Part shown: positions 1-8,553 of the stretch, in pieces
How the letters are laid out: every line of letters begins with the position of its first letter
Position numbering within the stretch: the stretch's first letter is position 1
Origin: Actinomycetota bacterium
GTDB lineage: Bacteria > Actinomycetota > Humimicrobiia > Humimicrobiales > Humimicrobiaceae
Direction: 5' to 3'
Assembly (NCBI GenBank): GCA_018897225.1
Contig: JAHILC010000161.1
Span: 1 to 14,411 of the forward strand
DNA: 14,411 bases
Notes under the pieces: generated by a model
The model's database searches: none
The model's input: only the letters and a program-made list of their open reading frames with translations
What the model was told of the DNA's origin: nothing
Translations under genes and position numbers: made by a program

Positions 1-3000
1 AACAGGTTAAAAAAGCTACTTGAGCTTATTGCGCCGGAAATAATTATAAATAATGAAAAAAGGATGCTTCAGGAAGCAGTTGATTCCCTGTTTGATAATG
101 GCAGGCGTGGAAAAGCAGTCCTCGGCGCCGGAAACAGGCCACTTAAATCCTTAAGCGATATGCTTAAAGGAAAGCAAGGAAGATTCAGGCAGAACCTGTT
201 GGGCAAACGTGTTGATTATTCAGGCAGATCAGTTATTGTAGTAAACCCAAAACTTAAACTTTATCAGTGCGGGCTGCCAAAAATAATTGCTCTTGAGCTT
301 TTCAAGCCTTTTGTAATGAAAGAACTTGTTGAGCAGGGCATTACGCAAAACATCAAGAGTGCAAAAACAATGGTTGACAAAGGAAGCGATGAAGTTTGGG
401 ATGTATTGGAGGGTGTTATTAAAAATCATCCCGTGCTTCTTAACAGAGCGCCTACTCTGCACAGATTGGGAATTCAGGCTTTCCTGCCAATTTTGGTTGA
501 AGGCAAAGCTATACAGATCCACCCGCTGGTTTGTCCTCCATTTAATGCAGACTTTGACGGAGACCAGATGGCAGTACATGTTCCGCTTTCAAACGAAGCA
601 AAGGCTGAGGCCCTGGTTCTTATGCTTTCTTCAAATAATATTTTATCCCCTGCAAGCGGCGAGCCTGTTACTATTCCTTCACAGGATATGGTGCTTGGGC
701 TTTATTATCTTACGAGCGATCGCGAAACAGGAGACGGGAAGGAAAGATTCTATCTTAGTCCTGAGGATGCAATTTTAGATTATGATTACAATATAATAAG
801 CCTGCATTCAATGGTAAAGGTAAGAATAAATAAAAAAGTAATAAAGACTACAGTCGGCAGAATTATTTTCAACCAGTCACTGCCAGAGGATTATGGTTTT
901 GTCAACAAGGAAATAAACAAGAAATCCTTACTTTTTGTCATATCTGATTGTATAAACAGGTATCCACAAACTGAAGTTACCAAGATGCTTGATGCAATTA
1001 AGGAAAAAGGATTTACATATGCAACCAAGTCAGGGCTTACTATTGGTATTGGTGATATCATCGTACCACCGGAAAAAGCTGCAATATTGGAAAAAGTGGA
1101 AAAAGAAATCGAAAGATTTGAGAGTTTTTATAAGGACGGCCTGATAACAGATGCAGAAAGACACCAGAGTGTTATACAGAAGTGGTCTCAGGCAAGTGAA
1201 AGCGTAGCAGAAGCAATGGAGAAGAATTTTGATAAATTCAACTCTGTTTATATGATGGCAACTTCAGGCGCACGTGGCAATATCAAACAGCTCAGGCAGC
1301 TTGCTGGGATGCGTGGCCTGGTTGCAAATGCAAGGGGCGATATCCAGGACAGGCCTATTAAGTCAAACTTCAGGGAAGGGCTGACAGTTCTTGAATATTT
1401 CGTATCAACACATGGTGCAAGGCAGGGTCTTGCTGATACGGCGCTGCGTACCGCAGATTCGGGTTATTTAACGAGAAGACTTGTTGATGTTGCACAGGAG
1501 TCCATTATTAGAATTATTGACTGTGGAACAGAAGAAGGGATAAGTAATTATGTCCTAACCCTTGAAGGTGAGCCCAATGTCAACCTTATTGGAAGAATTT
1601 GTGCTGAAGATGTTGAGAATCCAAAGATAGAAAAGGTTATTGTAAAAAGTGGTGAAGAAATAAAAGAAAAAGAACTCCAGCAACTGATACATGCAAATAT
1701 TGAAAGTGTAAAGGTTCGTTCACCGCTTACGTGCGAATCTGAGTTTGGTGTTTGCCAGAAATGCTATGGGAGAGATCTTGCATCAGGAAATCTCATTGCC
1801 ATAGGGGAAGCAGTAGGAATAATTGCTGCCCAGTCTATTGGTGAACCCGGAACACAGCTTACCATGCGTACTTTCCATACTGGTGGTATTGCGAGTACCG
1901 TTATCCAGAGGTCAGTAAAATCTCCTGTTAAAGGTAAAATTGTACTCAGGAAAGAACTTCTTGAACAGTTAAATCTTAAAAAAAACGCCTTTACCGAGAA
2001 TCCCTCTGATGAAGTTATTGAAGTAAATATTGAACATGTAAATGGCAGGCTGACTTTCCAGATCAAAATGGATAGCGGAGCTATCGTTGATGTAATATTT
2101 CCAAAAGGTGAGGTTATACAGATAAATAAGTGTATAAATATTGAAGAAGGCGAAGTATTTGCAAAGATTATATTTACTGCAAAAAGAAAAACCCATGCTC
2201 ATAAGCATGAAAAAACCTTTGAAGGCATGGACATTACAAGTGGTCTTCCAAGAATAGTAGAGTTATTTGAAGCAAGAAGGCCTAAAGAACATGCATTTAT
2301 TGCAGAAATTTCAGGTAAAGTACTTATAGAAGACGTTGATTCTAAATTCAGGATGATAACAATAAAAAATGAAGAAGATGGCGCTGAAAAAACCTATCAG
2401 GTTCCCGCAAGAACAAAGATTAGAATAAGTGATGGAGCATATATATCTACGGGTGATCAATTGACTGAAGGCATTAGAAATCCTCATGATATTTTAAAAA
2501 TTAAAGGTATTAAAGAATGCGAACAATATCTTGTAAAAGAGGTCCAAGCTGTTTACAAATCTCAGGGAGTTGACATCAAAGACAAGCATATTGAAGTAAT
2601 TGTAAGGCAGATGCTGAAAAAAGTTACCATACTGGATGCCGGAGACAGCTCATTTTTACCAGGCCAGCTTGTTGACAGGCTTATTTTTGAAAAAGAAAAC
2701 AAGAAGCTTATAGCCAATGACAAGGTCCATGCAGTAGCAAAACAGAATTTGCTGGGTATTACAAAAGCATCACTTGCAACTGACAGCTTCCTTGCAGCTG
2801 CTTCTTTCCAGGAAACAACAAAGGTTTTAACTGATGCTGCGCTTGACAACAGGATTGATTATTTAATAGGTCTTAAAGAGAATGTAATTATCGGTAAATC
2901 AATACCTGCAGGAACCGGCATGAGCCGGTACAGAGATATAGAGCTAACCTACCCAGGGCATACTGAAGAAGCAAGAGAAGAAATTGAAATGTTTAAAAGT

Positions 3001-3042
3001 TCTGGGGATGTTGAAAAACATGACCTGGAAATAAATATTTAA
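1..3042 (+). CDS. rpoC: DNA-directed RNA polymerase subunit beta' (5' end outside window)
   Basis: This is the catalytic beta' subunit of RNA polymerase, cut by the left edge. The frame is open from base 1, reading [16 protein letters not shown], so the ATG at 64 is internal and the N-terminal zinc site is not shown. Counting codons from base 1, the catalytic loop NADFDGDQ that binds the active-site magnesium is at 182-189 and the bridge-helix sequence [14 protein letters not shown] at 426-439. The second zinc site has Cys at 508, 578, 585 and 588. The trigger loop sequence [18 protein letters not shown] ends at 629. About 110 extra residues (630-743) then separate it from [20 protein letters not shown]; Bacillus and Thermus enzymes have only a few residues there. 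The C-terminal conserved blocks [12 protein letters not shown] (861 on), [12 protein letters not shown] and [17 protein letters not shown] are intact. The product ends normally at TAA, followed by the str cluster. Identity is certain. Confidence 0.98.
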   Translation, partial: NRLKKLLELIAPEIIINNEKRMLQEAVDSLFDNGRRGKAVLGAGNRPLKSLSDMLKGKQGRFRQNLLGKRVDYSGRSVIVVNPKLKLYQCGLPKIIALELFKPFVMKELVEQGITQNIKSAKTMVDKGSDEVWDVLEGVIKNHPVLLNRAPTLHRLGIQAFLPILVEGKAIQIHPLVCPPFNADFDGDQMAVHVPLSNEAKAEALVLMLSSNNILSPASGEPVTIPSQDMVLGLYYLTSDRETGDGKERFYLSPEDAILDYDYNIISLHSMVKVRINKKVIKTTVGRIIFNQSLPEDYGFVNKEINKKSLLFVISDCINRYPQTEVTKMLDAIKEKGFTYATKSGLTIGIGDIIVPPEKAAILEKVEKEIERFESFYKDGLITDAERHQSVIQKWSQASESVAEAMEKNFDKFNSVYMMATSGARGNIKQLRQLAGMRGLVANARGDIQDRPIKSNFREGLTVLEYFVSTHGARQGLADTALRTADSGYLTRRLVDVAQESIIRIIDCGTEEGISNYVLTLEGEPNVNLIGRICAEDVENPKIEKVIVKSGEEIKEKELQQLIHANIESVKVRSPLTCESEFGVCQKCYGRDLASGNLIAIGEAVGIIAAQSIGEPGTQLTMRTFHTGGIASTVIQRSVKSPVKGKIVLRKELLEQLNLKKNAFTENPSDEVIEVNIEHVNGRLTFQIKMDSGAIVDVIFPKGEVIQINKCINIEEGEVFAKIIFTAKRKTHAHKHEKTFEGMDITSGLPRIVELFEARRPKEHAFIAEISGKVLIEDVDSKFRMITIKNEEDGAEKTYQVPARTKIRISDGAYISTGDQLTEGIRNPHDILKIKGIKECEQYLVKEVQAVYKSQGVDIKDKHIEVIVRQMLKKVTILDAGDSSFLPGQLVDRLIFEKENKKLIANDKVHAVAKQNLLGITKASLATDSFLAAASFQETTKVLTDAALDNRIDYLIGLKENVIIGKSIPAGTGMSRYRDIELTYPGHTEEAREEIEMFKSSGDVEKHDLEINI
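1888..2229 (+). other. Trigger-loop insertion domain of RpoC (SI3-like)
   Basis: This in-frame segment of 114 codons lies between the trigger-loop FHTGG and DITSGLPR of RpoC. Its start ([12 protein letters not shown]) and end ([19 protein letters not shown]) resemble the beta-rich pattern of the sandwich-barrel hybrid domains in the E. coli SI3 insertion, but it is shorter (about 110 versus about 188 residues), enough for one such domain. A His-rich stretch, KTHAHKHEK, sits near its C-terminal edge. The position and length are seen directly; the fold assignment is inference from remembered E. coli sequence. Confidence 0.75.
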
Positions 3043-3214
3043 AAAAATATAGGAAGATTGGATGATGCTAGGTTTCTGTTGACATTTTATATTGATAATG
3101 GTAATCTTTTTTTTCGTGTCTTAAAAGAACGCCATAGCATTTTAGCTAAAGAAATTCATTTTAAACATATTAGTATTAATTAATTGTAAAAATTGTATAA
3201 AGGAAAAGGTATAT
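3043..3214 (+). other. rpoC-rpsL intergenic region and rpsL leader
   Basis: These 172 bases hold no credible gene. Besides the promoter, I see a T8 run at 3107-3114 preceded only by a weak, widely spaced pairing (GATTG at 3056-3060 with TAATC at 3102-3106). That is too weak to call an rpoC terminator, so readthrough from rpoC is possible. The ribosome binding site of rpsL (AAAGGA, 3199-3204) ends the region. Confidence 0.5.
3079..3107 (+). promoter_or_regulatory. Probable sigma-70-type promoter of the str operon
   Basis: A perfect -35 hexamer TTGACA (3079-3084) is followed 17 bases later by TAATCT (3102-3107). This is a weak -10 match, but it is preceded by TG at 3099-3100 as in an extended -10. 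Initiation would fall near 3113-3115, giving a leader of about 100 bases before rpsL. A run of eight T (3107-3114) spans the expected start. It lies in the only sizeable gap between rpoC and rpsL, where str operon promoters are expected. Confidence 0.6.
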
Positions 3215-3586
3215 ATGCCTACAATTAGTCAGTTAGTAAGAAAAGGAAGAAAAAATATAATTAAAAAGAAGAAGACACCTGCTTTGCAGGAGAATCCTCT
3301 TAAGAGAGGTGTGTGCGTGAGGGTATATACGACTACCCCAAAGAAACCAAACTCAGCTTTAAGAAAAGTTGCAAGGATAAGGCTCACAAATGGTATTGAA
3401 GTAACGGCTTATATCCCCGGGGTAGGACACAACCTACAGGAACACTCTATTGTTCTTATAAGAGGAGGAAGAGTAAAAGACCTTCCTGGTGTTAGATATA
3501 AAATTGTTAGAGGAACTCTTGACACTGGAGGAGTAGAGAACAGAAGATCTGCAAGGTCAAGATATGGCGCTAAAAAACCAAAATAA
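3215..3586 (+). CDS. rpsL: 30S ribosomal protein S12
   Basis: S12 sits at the decoding centre of the 30S subunit and controls tRNA selection accuracy. The 123-residue product has the usual length and aligns end to end with E. coli S12. It contains the loop [13 protein letters not shown] (39-51) and [12 protein letters not shown] (84-95). Lys43 and Lys88, the classic streptomycin-resistance positions, are wild type, so the sequence predicts no S12-based resistance. Asp89, the residue methylthiolated by RimO in some bacteria, is present. The ATG at 3215 follows AAAGGA by 10 bases. It is the first gene of the str cluster, 28 bases ahead of rpsG. No L7Ae-like gene, seen between rpoC and rpsL in many Firmicutes, precedes it. 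Confidence 0.98.
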   Translation: MPTISQLVRKGRKNIIKKKKTPALQENPLKRGVCVRVYTTTPKKPNSALRKVARIRLTNGIEVTAYIPGVGHNLQEHSIVLIRGGRVKDLPGVRYKIVRGTLDTGGVENRRSARSRYGAKKPK

Positions 3587-3614
3587 ATTTATGGAGTTTT
3601 TAAGGAGTTATTAA

Positions 3615-4085
3615 ATGGCAAGAAGAGGTAGTCCACCAAAAAGAAAAATAATACCAGACCCGGTGTATAAGAATGAAATTGTAAGTCAGCTGATTAATAA
3701 AATACTGATGATGGGTAAAAAAGGTATTTCCGAGCAAATAGTATATGGAAGTTTAAGAATTTTAAAGGATAAGACTAAAGAAGATCCAATAGGCATATTT
3801 GATAAATGCCTTGATAATGTCAGGCCAGTGCTTGAGGTTAAATCAAGAAGAGTTGGAGGCGCTACTTATCAGGTTCCAGTAGAAGTAACACCTGATAGAG
3901 CTAATGCTCTGGCGCTTAGGTGGATAATTGGTTTTTCAAGGAAAAGAAGAGAAAAAACAATGGCTGACAGGCTTGCTGGAGAAATTCTCGATGGAGCGAG
4001 CAATACGGGCAATAGCATAAAGAAAAAAGAAGATCTGCACAAAATGGCAGAGGCTAACAAAGCTTTTGCCCATTACAGATGGTAA
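3615..4085 (+). CDS. rpsG: 30S ribosomal protein S7
   Basis: S7 is a primary 16S rRNA binder that nucleates assembly of the 30S head and lines the E-site/mRNA exit channel. The 156-residue product has the standard length and begins with the typical [18 protein letters not shown]. It keeps the conserved core [20 protein letters not shown] (about 75-94) and the C-terminal [14 protein letters not shown]. The ATG follows AAGGAG (3602-3607) with a 7-base spacer. A second GGAGTT copy 11 bases upstream (3593-3598) is too far away to be the main site. In E. coli S7 represses its own operon by binding the rpsL-rpsG spacer; here that spacer is only 28 bases, so the same element is unlikely to fit there. 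Confidence 0.98.
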   Translation: MARRGSPPKRKIIPDPVYKNEIVSQLINKILMMGKKGISEQIVYGSLRILKDKTKEDPIGIFDKCLDNVRPVLEVKSRRVGGATYQVPVEVTPDRANALALRWIIGFSRKRREKTMADRLAGEILDGASNTGNSIKKKEDLHKMAEANKAFAHYRW

Positions 4086-4103
4086 TTTATTGGTAACATA
4101 AAA

Positions 4104-6191
4104 ATGGCTAGAAAAGTATCTTTAAGTAATGTAAGAAACATAGGAATTGCTGCTCATATAGACGCAGGTAAGACTACGACTACCGAGCGAATGCTTTATT
4201 ACACAGGCAAAACTTATAAAATAGGAGAAGTTGATGATGGCGCTGCTGTTATGGACTGGATGATACAGGAGCAGGAGCGTGGCATTACAATAACTTCTGC
4301 AGCGACTACATGTTTTTGGAAAGATTACAGGATTAATATAATAGATACTCCCGGCCATGTTGATTTTACCGTTGAAGTTGAAAGGTCGTTAAGAGTTCTT
4401 GATGGAATTATTGCAATTTTTTGTGCAGTTGGTGGTGTAGAGCCTCAATCAGAAACGGTCTGGCGCCAGGCTACGAAATATAACATTCCAAGAATTGCGT
4501 TCATAAATAAGATGGACCGCAGCGGCGCAGACTTCTTTTATGTTATTGATATGATGAAGAGCAAATTTGACACAAATCCTATGCCTGTGCAAATCCCTAT
4601 TGGTAAGGAAGATAAGTTTACGGGGATTATTGATCTTATCAGCATGAAGGCAATTATTTACAAAGATGTGATGGGACTAAAATATAGCATAGAAGACATA
4701 CCTGGCGATCTTAAATCTATTGCCAACAAGCACAGGCAGGAGCTCGTTGAAAATATTGCAAACTATAACGATGAAATATTAAATAAATACGTTGAAAATA
4801 ATGAAATTTGCCAAGAAGAATTAATTGCTGCAATCAGGGAAATTACATTGAGTGGGAAAGGAATTCCCGTCCTATGCGGAGCTTCCTTTAAAAATAAAGG
4901 TGTACAATTTTTACTCGATGCAGTAATAGACTATTTACCCTCTCCTCTTGATGTGCCTTCCCCTTTGGGAATTAATCCTTATACTGAGAAAGAAGAAAAC
5001 CGTAAAGCAAGCGATGAAGAAGCTTTTTCCGGGTTTCTTTTTAAGATAATGACTGATCCTTTTGTTGGCAAGCTTAGCTATGTAAGAGTTTATTCGGGAA
5101 TTCTTAAGAGCGGAACACAGATTTTAAATGCAAATACTGAAAATAAAGAAAGAATTGGTAAGATTCTTGAGATGCATGCAAACACCAGGGTCGCTATTGA
5201 AGAGGCTTGTTGCGGTGATATCATCGGTATTGTTGGACTTAAGAATATAAAAACAGGAGATACGCTGTGCAGCCCGACAAAGCCTATTAGATTTGAAACA
5301 ATAGTCTTCCCTGAGCCAGTTATCTACATTGCAATTGAACCAAAGACAAAAGTTGATCAGGAGAAGCTTTCAATTGCATTAAATAAGGTTACTGAAGAAG
5401 ATCCGACTTTTAAGGTTTACACAGATGGTGAAACCGGACAGACTATTATTGCGGGTATGGGAGAGCTTCACCTGGAGATAATTGTTGACAGGCTTATAAG
5501 AGAGTTTAATGTGGATGCAAATGTCGGAAGACCTCAGGTTTCATACAGGGAGACAATTACGCGCGAAGTACAGGTTGAAGGAAAATACATAAGACAGAGC
5601 GGTGGGAAGGGCCAGTACGGCCATGTAATTGTTGATTTTATACCCAATGAGTATGGAAAAGGATTTGAATTTATCGATAAAACTAAAGGCGGAGCTATAC
5701 CTAGAGAGTATATAAAGCCAGTTGAAATGGGAATAGTAGATGCAATGCAAAGCGGTGATCTTGCAGGGTATCCTATAGTTGACATTAAAGCTGTTCTTCT
5801 TGATGGGTCATATCATGAAGTTGACTCATCAGAGCTTGCTTTCAGGATTGCGGGTGGAAAAGCGTTAAGAGAAGCCATGGTAAAAGGCGCTCCCATAATA
5901 CTTGAACCAATAATGGATGTGGAAGTAGTAGTGGGGGATGAGTACATGGGCGAAGTTATTGGGGATCTTAATGCCAGAAGAGGTAAGATATTTTCTGTAA
6001 ATCTAAGGAACAATATGCGAATTGTTAAAGCTGATGTTCCGCTTGCTTCGATGTTCGGCTATGCGACAGACGTAAGGTCTAAGACCCAGGGTAGAGCAAC
6101 CTTTACCATGCAGTTTAAGAAATACGAGCCTACTGGCGATGCCCTCGCTAATGAAATTATAAGACGAGTAAAGGGAAGCATAGCGGTTTAG
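4104..6191 (+). CDS. fusA: Elongation factor G
   Basis: EF-G is the translocation GTPase, which also acts with RRF in ribosome recycling. The 695-residue product has the normal length and domain order. The GTPase domain has G1 AHIDAGKTT (17-25), G2 RGITITSAA (59-67), G3 DTPGH (81-85, with the catalytic-type His85) and G4 NKMD (135-138). Domain III has [19 protein letters not shown] and GMGELHLEI, domain IV has [11 protein letters not shown] and [17 protein letters not shown], and domain V has [20 protein letters not shown]. It is the housekeeping EF-G of a str cluster, not a tetracycline-protection relative, judging by context and continuous similarity. The start is preceded only by a poor GGT-type site (4092-4094), so translation is probably coupled to rpsG, which ends 18 bases upstream. 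Confidence 0.98.
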   Translation: MARKVSLSNVRNIGIAAHIDAGKTTTTERMLYYTGKTYKIGEVDDGAAVMDWMIQEQERGITITSAATTCFWKDYRINIIDTPGHVDFTVEVERSLRVLDGIIAIFCAVGGVEPQSETVWRQATKYNIPRIAFINKMDRSGADFFYVIDMMKSKFDTNPMPVQIPIGKEDKFTGIIDLISMKAIIYKDVMGLKYSIEDIPGDLKSIANKHRQELVENIANYNDEILNKYVENNEICQEELIAAIREITLSGKGIPVLCGASFKNKGVQFLLDAVIDYLPSPLDVPSPLGINPYTEKEENRKASDEEAFSGFLFKIMTDPFVGKLSYVRVYSGILKSGTQILNANTENKERIGKILEMHANTRVAIEEACCGDIIGIVGLKNIKTGDTLCSPTKPIRFETIVFPEPVIYIAIEPKTKVDQEKLSIALNKVTEEDPTFKVYTDGETGQTIIAGMGELHLEIIVDRLIREFNVDANVGRPQVSYRETITREVQVEGKYIRQSGGKGQYGHVIVDFIPNEYGKGFEFIDKTKGGAIPREYIKPVEMGIVDAMQSGDLAGYPIVDIKAVLLDGSYHEVDSSELAFRIAGGKALREAMVKGAPIILEPIMDVEVVVGDEYMGEVIGDLNARRGKIFSVNLRNNMRIVKADVPLASMFGYATDVRSKTQGRATFTMQFKKYEPTGDALANEIIRRVKGSIAV

Positions 6192-6256
6192 ATTATATTA
6201 AATAACGGTAACTTTTTAACAAGACATTACAATGAAATTACAAGAAAGGACATATT

Positions 6257-7462
6257 ATGGCAAAAGCAAAATTTGAAAGAACAAAACCACACATTAACGT
6301 TGGCACCATCGGACACGTTGACCATGGAAAAACAACACTGACATCAGCTATTACATATTGTCTAAAATCAAAAGGATTAAATGTTGAAGCCCGGTCCTTT
6401 GATTCCATAGACAATGCACCCGAAGAGCGTGAGAGAGGCATAACAATAGCAATAGCTCACGTAGAGTACGAGACAGAAAAGCGTCACTATGCACACGTAG
6501 ACTGCCCTGGTCATGCCGATTACGTAAAGAACATGATAACAGGCGCAGCACAGATGGATGGCGCAATACTTGTAGTATCGGCGGCAGACGGGCCCATGCC
6601 GCAAACCCGTGAGCATATCCTGCTTGCCCGTCAGGTTGGAGTGCCTTACATGGTAGTATTTTTAAACAAGACAGATATGGTAGATGACCCTGAGCTAATA
6701 GAGTTAGTTGAGCTTGAAGTAAGAGATCTGCTTACCGCATATGAATTTCCGGGAGATGAAATACCAATAGTAAAAGGGTCTGCGCTAAAATCAATGGAAT
6801 GCGGATGCGGCAAAACCGAATGTGCTTCCTGCAGCCCTATATTGGAGCTTATGGCAAGAGTAGATGAATACATCAAGACTCCCGAAAGAGCAATAGACAA
6901 GCCATTCCTTATGCCTATTGAAGATATATTTTCAATAACAGGCAGAGGCACAGTAGTTACCGGCAGAATTGACAGAGGGAAAGTTCTGATTGGAGATAAC
7001 GTAGATATAGTAGGAATATCAGACAAGATTCAAAAGACAGTAGTAACAGGCGTTGAGATGTTTAGAAAACTTCTTGACGAGGGTCAGGCCGGAGACAACG
7101 TAGGGCTTCTCCTTCGCGGCATTACAAAAGAAGATGTAGAGCGTGGCCAGGTTGTAGCAAAGCCAGGATCGATAACACCCCACGCTTACTTTAAAGGCCA
7201 GGTATACGTACTGTCAAAGGAAGAAGGAGGACGACATACCCCATTCTTTACCGGATATCGTCCACAGTTCTATTTTAGGACAACAGATGTAACAGGCAAT
7301 GTAGCTCTTCCTGAAGGGACAGAGATGATAATGCCTGGAGACCATACCGAAATGGAAATAAAGCTAATTACACCCATAGCCATGGAAGAAGGTTTGCGAT
7401 TTGCTATCCGTGAAGGTGGAAGAACCATAGGTGCGGGAAGCATAACTAAGATAATAGAGTAG
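6257..7462 (+). CDS. tuf: Elongation factor Tu
   Basis: EF-Tu carries aminoacyl-tRNA to the A site. The 401-residue product has G1 GHVDHGKT (19-26), the switch I sequence [14 protein letters not shown] with Thr63, G3 DCPGH (82-86), and G4 NKTD (137-140; NKCD or NKVD is more usual). Domain 2 has [15 protein letters not shown] and domain 3 has [18 protein letters not shown] and [16 protein letters not shown]. Relative to E. coli there is a 5-residue insertion after the G5 GSALK motif. This stretch holds Cys182, 184, 189 and 192, and could form a small metal site. Half of the arginine codons (11 of 22 by hand count) are CGN and most isoleucines are ATA, unlike the flanking ribosomal genes. The ATG follows AAAGGA (6245-6250) by 6 bases. 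fusA ends 65 bases upstream. Confidence 0.98.
   Translation: MAKAKFERTKPHINVGTIGHVDHGKTTLTSAITYCLKSKGLNVEARSFDSIDNAPEERERGITIAIAHVEYETEKRHYAHVDCPGHADYVKNMITGAAQMDGAILVVSAADGPMPQTREHILLARQVGVPYMVVFLNKTDMVDDPELIELVELEVRDLLTAYEFPGDEIPIVKGSALKSMECGCGKTECASCSPILELMARVDEYIKTPERAIDKPFLMPIEDIFSITGRGTVVTGRIDRGKVLIGDNVDIVGISDKIQKTVVTGVEMFRKLLDEGQAGDNVGLLLRGITKEDVERGQVVAKPGSITPHAYFKGQVYVLSKEEGGRHTPFFTGYRPQFYFRTTDVTGNVALPEGTEMIMPGDHTEMEIKLITPIAMEEGLRFAIREGGRTIGAGSITKIIE
6800..6832 (+). other. Four-cysteine insertion in EF-Tu G domain
   Basis: Codons 182-192 of tuf encode [11 protein letters not shown], giving the spacing C-X1-C-X4-C-X2-C, a plausible zinc or other metal ligand set. It replaces the short E. 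coli segment between the G5 motif and the last helix of the G domain. I recall similar Cys-rich versions in EF-Tu of some Chloroflexota and related lineages but cannot verify this here. Confidence 0.7.
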
Positions 7463-7466
7463 GAGG
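7461..7466 (+). promoter_or_regulatory. Ribosome binding site fixing the GTG start of rpsJ
   Basis: A perfect AGGAGG begins inside the TAG stop codon of tuf (7460-7462) and lies 6 bases before the GTG at 7473. It fixes this unusual start codon and ties rpsJ translation to the end of tuf. Confidence 0.85.
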
Positions 7467-7472
7467 CGTTTA

Positions 7473-7793
7473 GTGGCAGCAGCTAAATCGGGACAAAAAA
7501 TCAGAATAAAATTAAAAGCCTATGATCATGAAATAATAGATCGTTCTGCTAAGAAAATAGTTGAAACGGTTGAAAATTCAGGGGCAAAAGTATCAGGTCC
7601 TATACCATTACCAAATAAGAGAAATTTGTATTGCGTTATCAGGGGACCTCATGTTGACAAGGACTCAAGAGAGCACTTTGAAATAAGAGTACACAAAAGA
7701 CTTATAGACATAATAGAACCTACACCCAAGACAGTGGACTTGCTTATGAGGTTAAGTCTTCCTGCGGGTGTGGATATAGAGATTAAGTCATAA
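7473..7793 (+). CDS. rpsJ: 30S ribosomal protein S10 (NusE)
   Basis: S10 is a 30S head protein and, as NusE, a partner of NusB and NusG in transcription antitermination and transcription-translation coupling. The 106-residue product is a few residues longer than usual because of a short N-terminal MAAAKS before [16 protein letters not shown]. It carries the family signature [16 protein letters not shown] (about 65-80) and ends [11 protein letters not shown]. The start is GTG with a perfect AGGAGG 6 bases upstream; no other start fits. It lies 10 bases after tuf, so it belongs with the str genes, while rplC, its usual operon partner, is 112 bases further on behind its own candidate promoter. 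Confidence 0.97.
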   Translation: MAAAKSGQKIRIKLKAYDHEIIDRSAKKIVETVENSGAKVSGPIPLPNKRNLYCVIRGPHVDKDSREHFEIRVHKRLIDIIEPTPKTVDLLMRLSLPAGVDIEIKS

Positions 7794-7818
7794 AAAAATA
7801 TTTAATTGTTTGTTTTTT

Positions 7819-7886
7819 ATATTGAAAGATTGAAATATAAAATATACAATGTAACTTTTTGATTTTCAATATTTTTTTCAATATTG
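7819..7886 (+). repeat. Nested inverted/direct repeats around the rplC promoter
   Basis: ATATTGAAA (7819-7827) is a perfect inverse of TTTCAATAT, which occurs twice (7864-7872 and 7876-7884) inside an 11-base direct repeat TTTTCAATATT (7863-7873 and 7875-7885). A second ATTGAAA lies at 7829-7835. The four elements can form two nested stems of 9 and 7 base pairs, or alternatively a local hairpin CAATATT/AATATTG (7867-7873 with 7880-7886, 6-base loop). The first element overlaps the candidate -35. It could be a DNA operator or a leader RNA structure; function is unknown. Confidence 0.5.
7822..7850 (+). promoter_or_regulatory. Probable sigma-70-type promoter of the rplC (S10/spc) transcript
   Basis: TTGAAA (7822-7827) and TACAAT (7845-7850) each differ from consensus by one base and are spaced by exactly 17 bases. 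Initiation near 7857 would leave a leader of about 49 bases ahead of rplC. The region is extremely AT-rich, so chance matches are more likely than usual, but the spacing and the long gap inside an otherwise tightly packed cluster support it. Confidence 0.6.
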
Positions 7887-7905
7887 TTTTGAAAGTGGTG
7901 TAAAA

Positions 7906-8529
7906 ATGGTAAATTCGATATACGGGAAAAAGGTTGGTTCAACCCAAGTTTTTAATAATGCTGGAAATGCAATTTTTATTACAGCAATTGAGGCTGAACC
8001 TTGCATTATTGTCCAGGTAAAAGATGCTGCCAATGATGGATATAATGCCTTAAAAGTAGGCTTTGGTCCGGTAAAGGAAAAAAAGGTGACCAATCCTATC
8101 AAAGGTATTTTTGAAAAGGGCAAGCTACCCTTGAAAAAGTACTTGAAAGAAATCAGGTTTGATAATTTTGATAAAGACTATAAGTGCGGTGATCAGATAG
8201 ATATCCAGATATTTAAAGTTGGAGATAAAGTAAAGATTACCGGCAATTCAAAAGGCAAAGGTTTTGCAGGAGTTATAGAAAGACACAATTTCCACAGAGG
8301 TCCTGTGTCGCATGGCTCTCACAATATAAGGCAGCCTGGTTCTGTTGGAATGTGTTCTTCACCTTCAAGAATTGCAAAAGGCAAAAAAATGCCTGGAAGA
8401 TTGGGAGGCAAAAAAGTCACGATACCTCCAACAGAAATTATAGATATAATACAGGACCAGAATTTGATTCTTGTTAAAGGCAGCGTTCCGGGTCCTTCAG
8501 GCAATTTGCTGTTTATAAAAAAAGTATAG
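7906..8529 (+). CDS. rplC: 50S ribosomal protein L3
   Basis: L3 is an early 23S rRNA binder whose long loop reaches toward the peptidyl-transferase centre. The 207-residue product has normal length. It shows the start YGKKVGSTQVF (the family usually has GMTQ/GMTR, so Ser replaces a common Met), KITGNSKGKGFAGVIERHNF (central), the loop GSVGMCSSPSRIAKGKKMPG with GRLGGKKVT, and the C-terminal LVKGSVPGPSGNLLFIKK. The loop follows the Gram-positive-like pattern without the Gln methylated by PrmB in E. coli. The ATG at 7906 has a weak GGTG site. It is the first gene after the internal candidate promoter and is followed 24 bases later by rplD. Confidence 0.97.
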   Translation: MVNSIYGKKVGSTQVFNNAGNAIFITAIEAEPCIIVQVKDAANDGYNALKVGFGPVKEKKVTNPIKGIFEKGKLPLKKYLKEIRFDNFDKDYKCGDQIDIQIFKVGDKVKITGNSKGKGFAGVIERHNFHRGPVSHGSHNIRQPGSVGMCSSPSRIAKGKKMPGRLGGKKVTIPPTEIIDIIQDQNLILVKGSVPGPSGNLLFIKKV

Positions 8530-8553
8530 GTAGTTTTTAACCAGGGAGCAACG

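Larger units (their letters stand above)
7794..7905 (+). other. AT-rich rpsJ-rplC spacer
   Basis: These 112 bases separate S10 from the rest of the S10 cluster and contain no gene. The promoter and the nested repeats described separately fill most of it. The rplC ribosome binding site at its end is weak (GGTG at 7897-7900, 5 bases before the ATG). No GC-rich hairpin plus T-run was found, so an rpsJ terminator is not supported. Confidence 0.55.

Noticed and set aside
229..3000. Minus-strand and off-frame open frames inside rpoC, such as 229-579 and 326-778
   Set aside because: They lie wholly within strongly conserved rpoC codons, have no recognisable protein features and no promoter or ribosome binding site I could see. 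The same holds for the minus-strand frames inside fusA, tuf, rplC, rplB, rplV and rplE.
3056..3114. rpoC terminator (weak pairing followed by T8)
   Set aside because: The stem is only about five weak pairs with a loop of about 40 bases and overlaps the better-supported promoter.
3593..3609. Duplicated GGAGTT before rpsG as a regulatory element
   Set aside because: Two short purine-rich copies 11 bases apart in a 28-base spacer are easily explained by chance; only the nearer one is at ribosome-binding distance.
5775..5790. TTGACA-like -35 matches inside coding sequence (in fusA, in rpsL near 3519, and in rpsH at 14328)
   Set aside because: None has a fitting -10 at the right spacing that I could see, and the codons are explained by conserved protein sequence.
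6192..6256. Possible separate promoter for tuf in the fusA-tuf gap (TACAAT at 6228-6233)
   Set aside because: No acceptable -35 element lies 16-18 bases upstream (the sequence there is ACGGTA).
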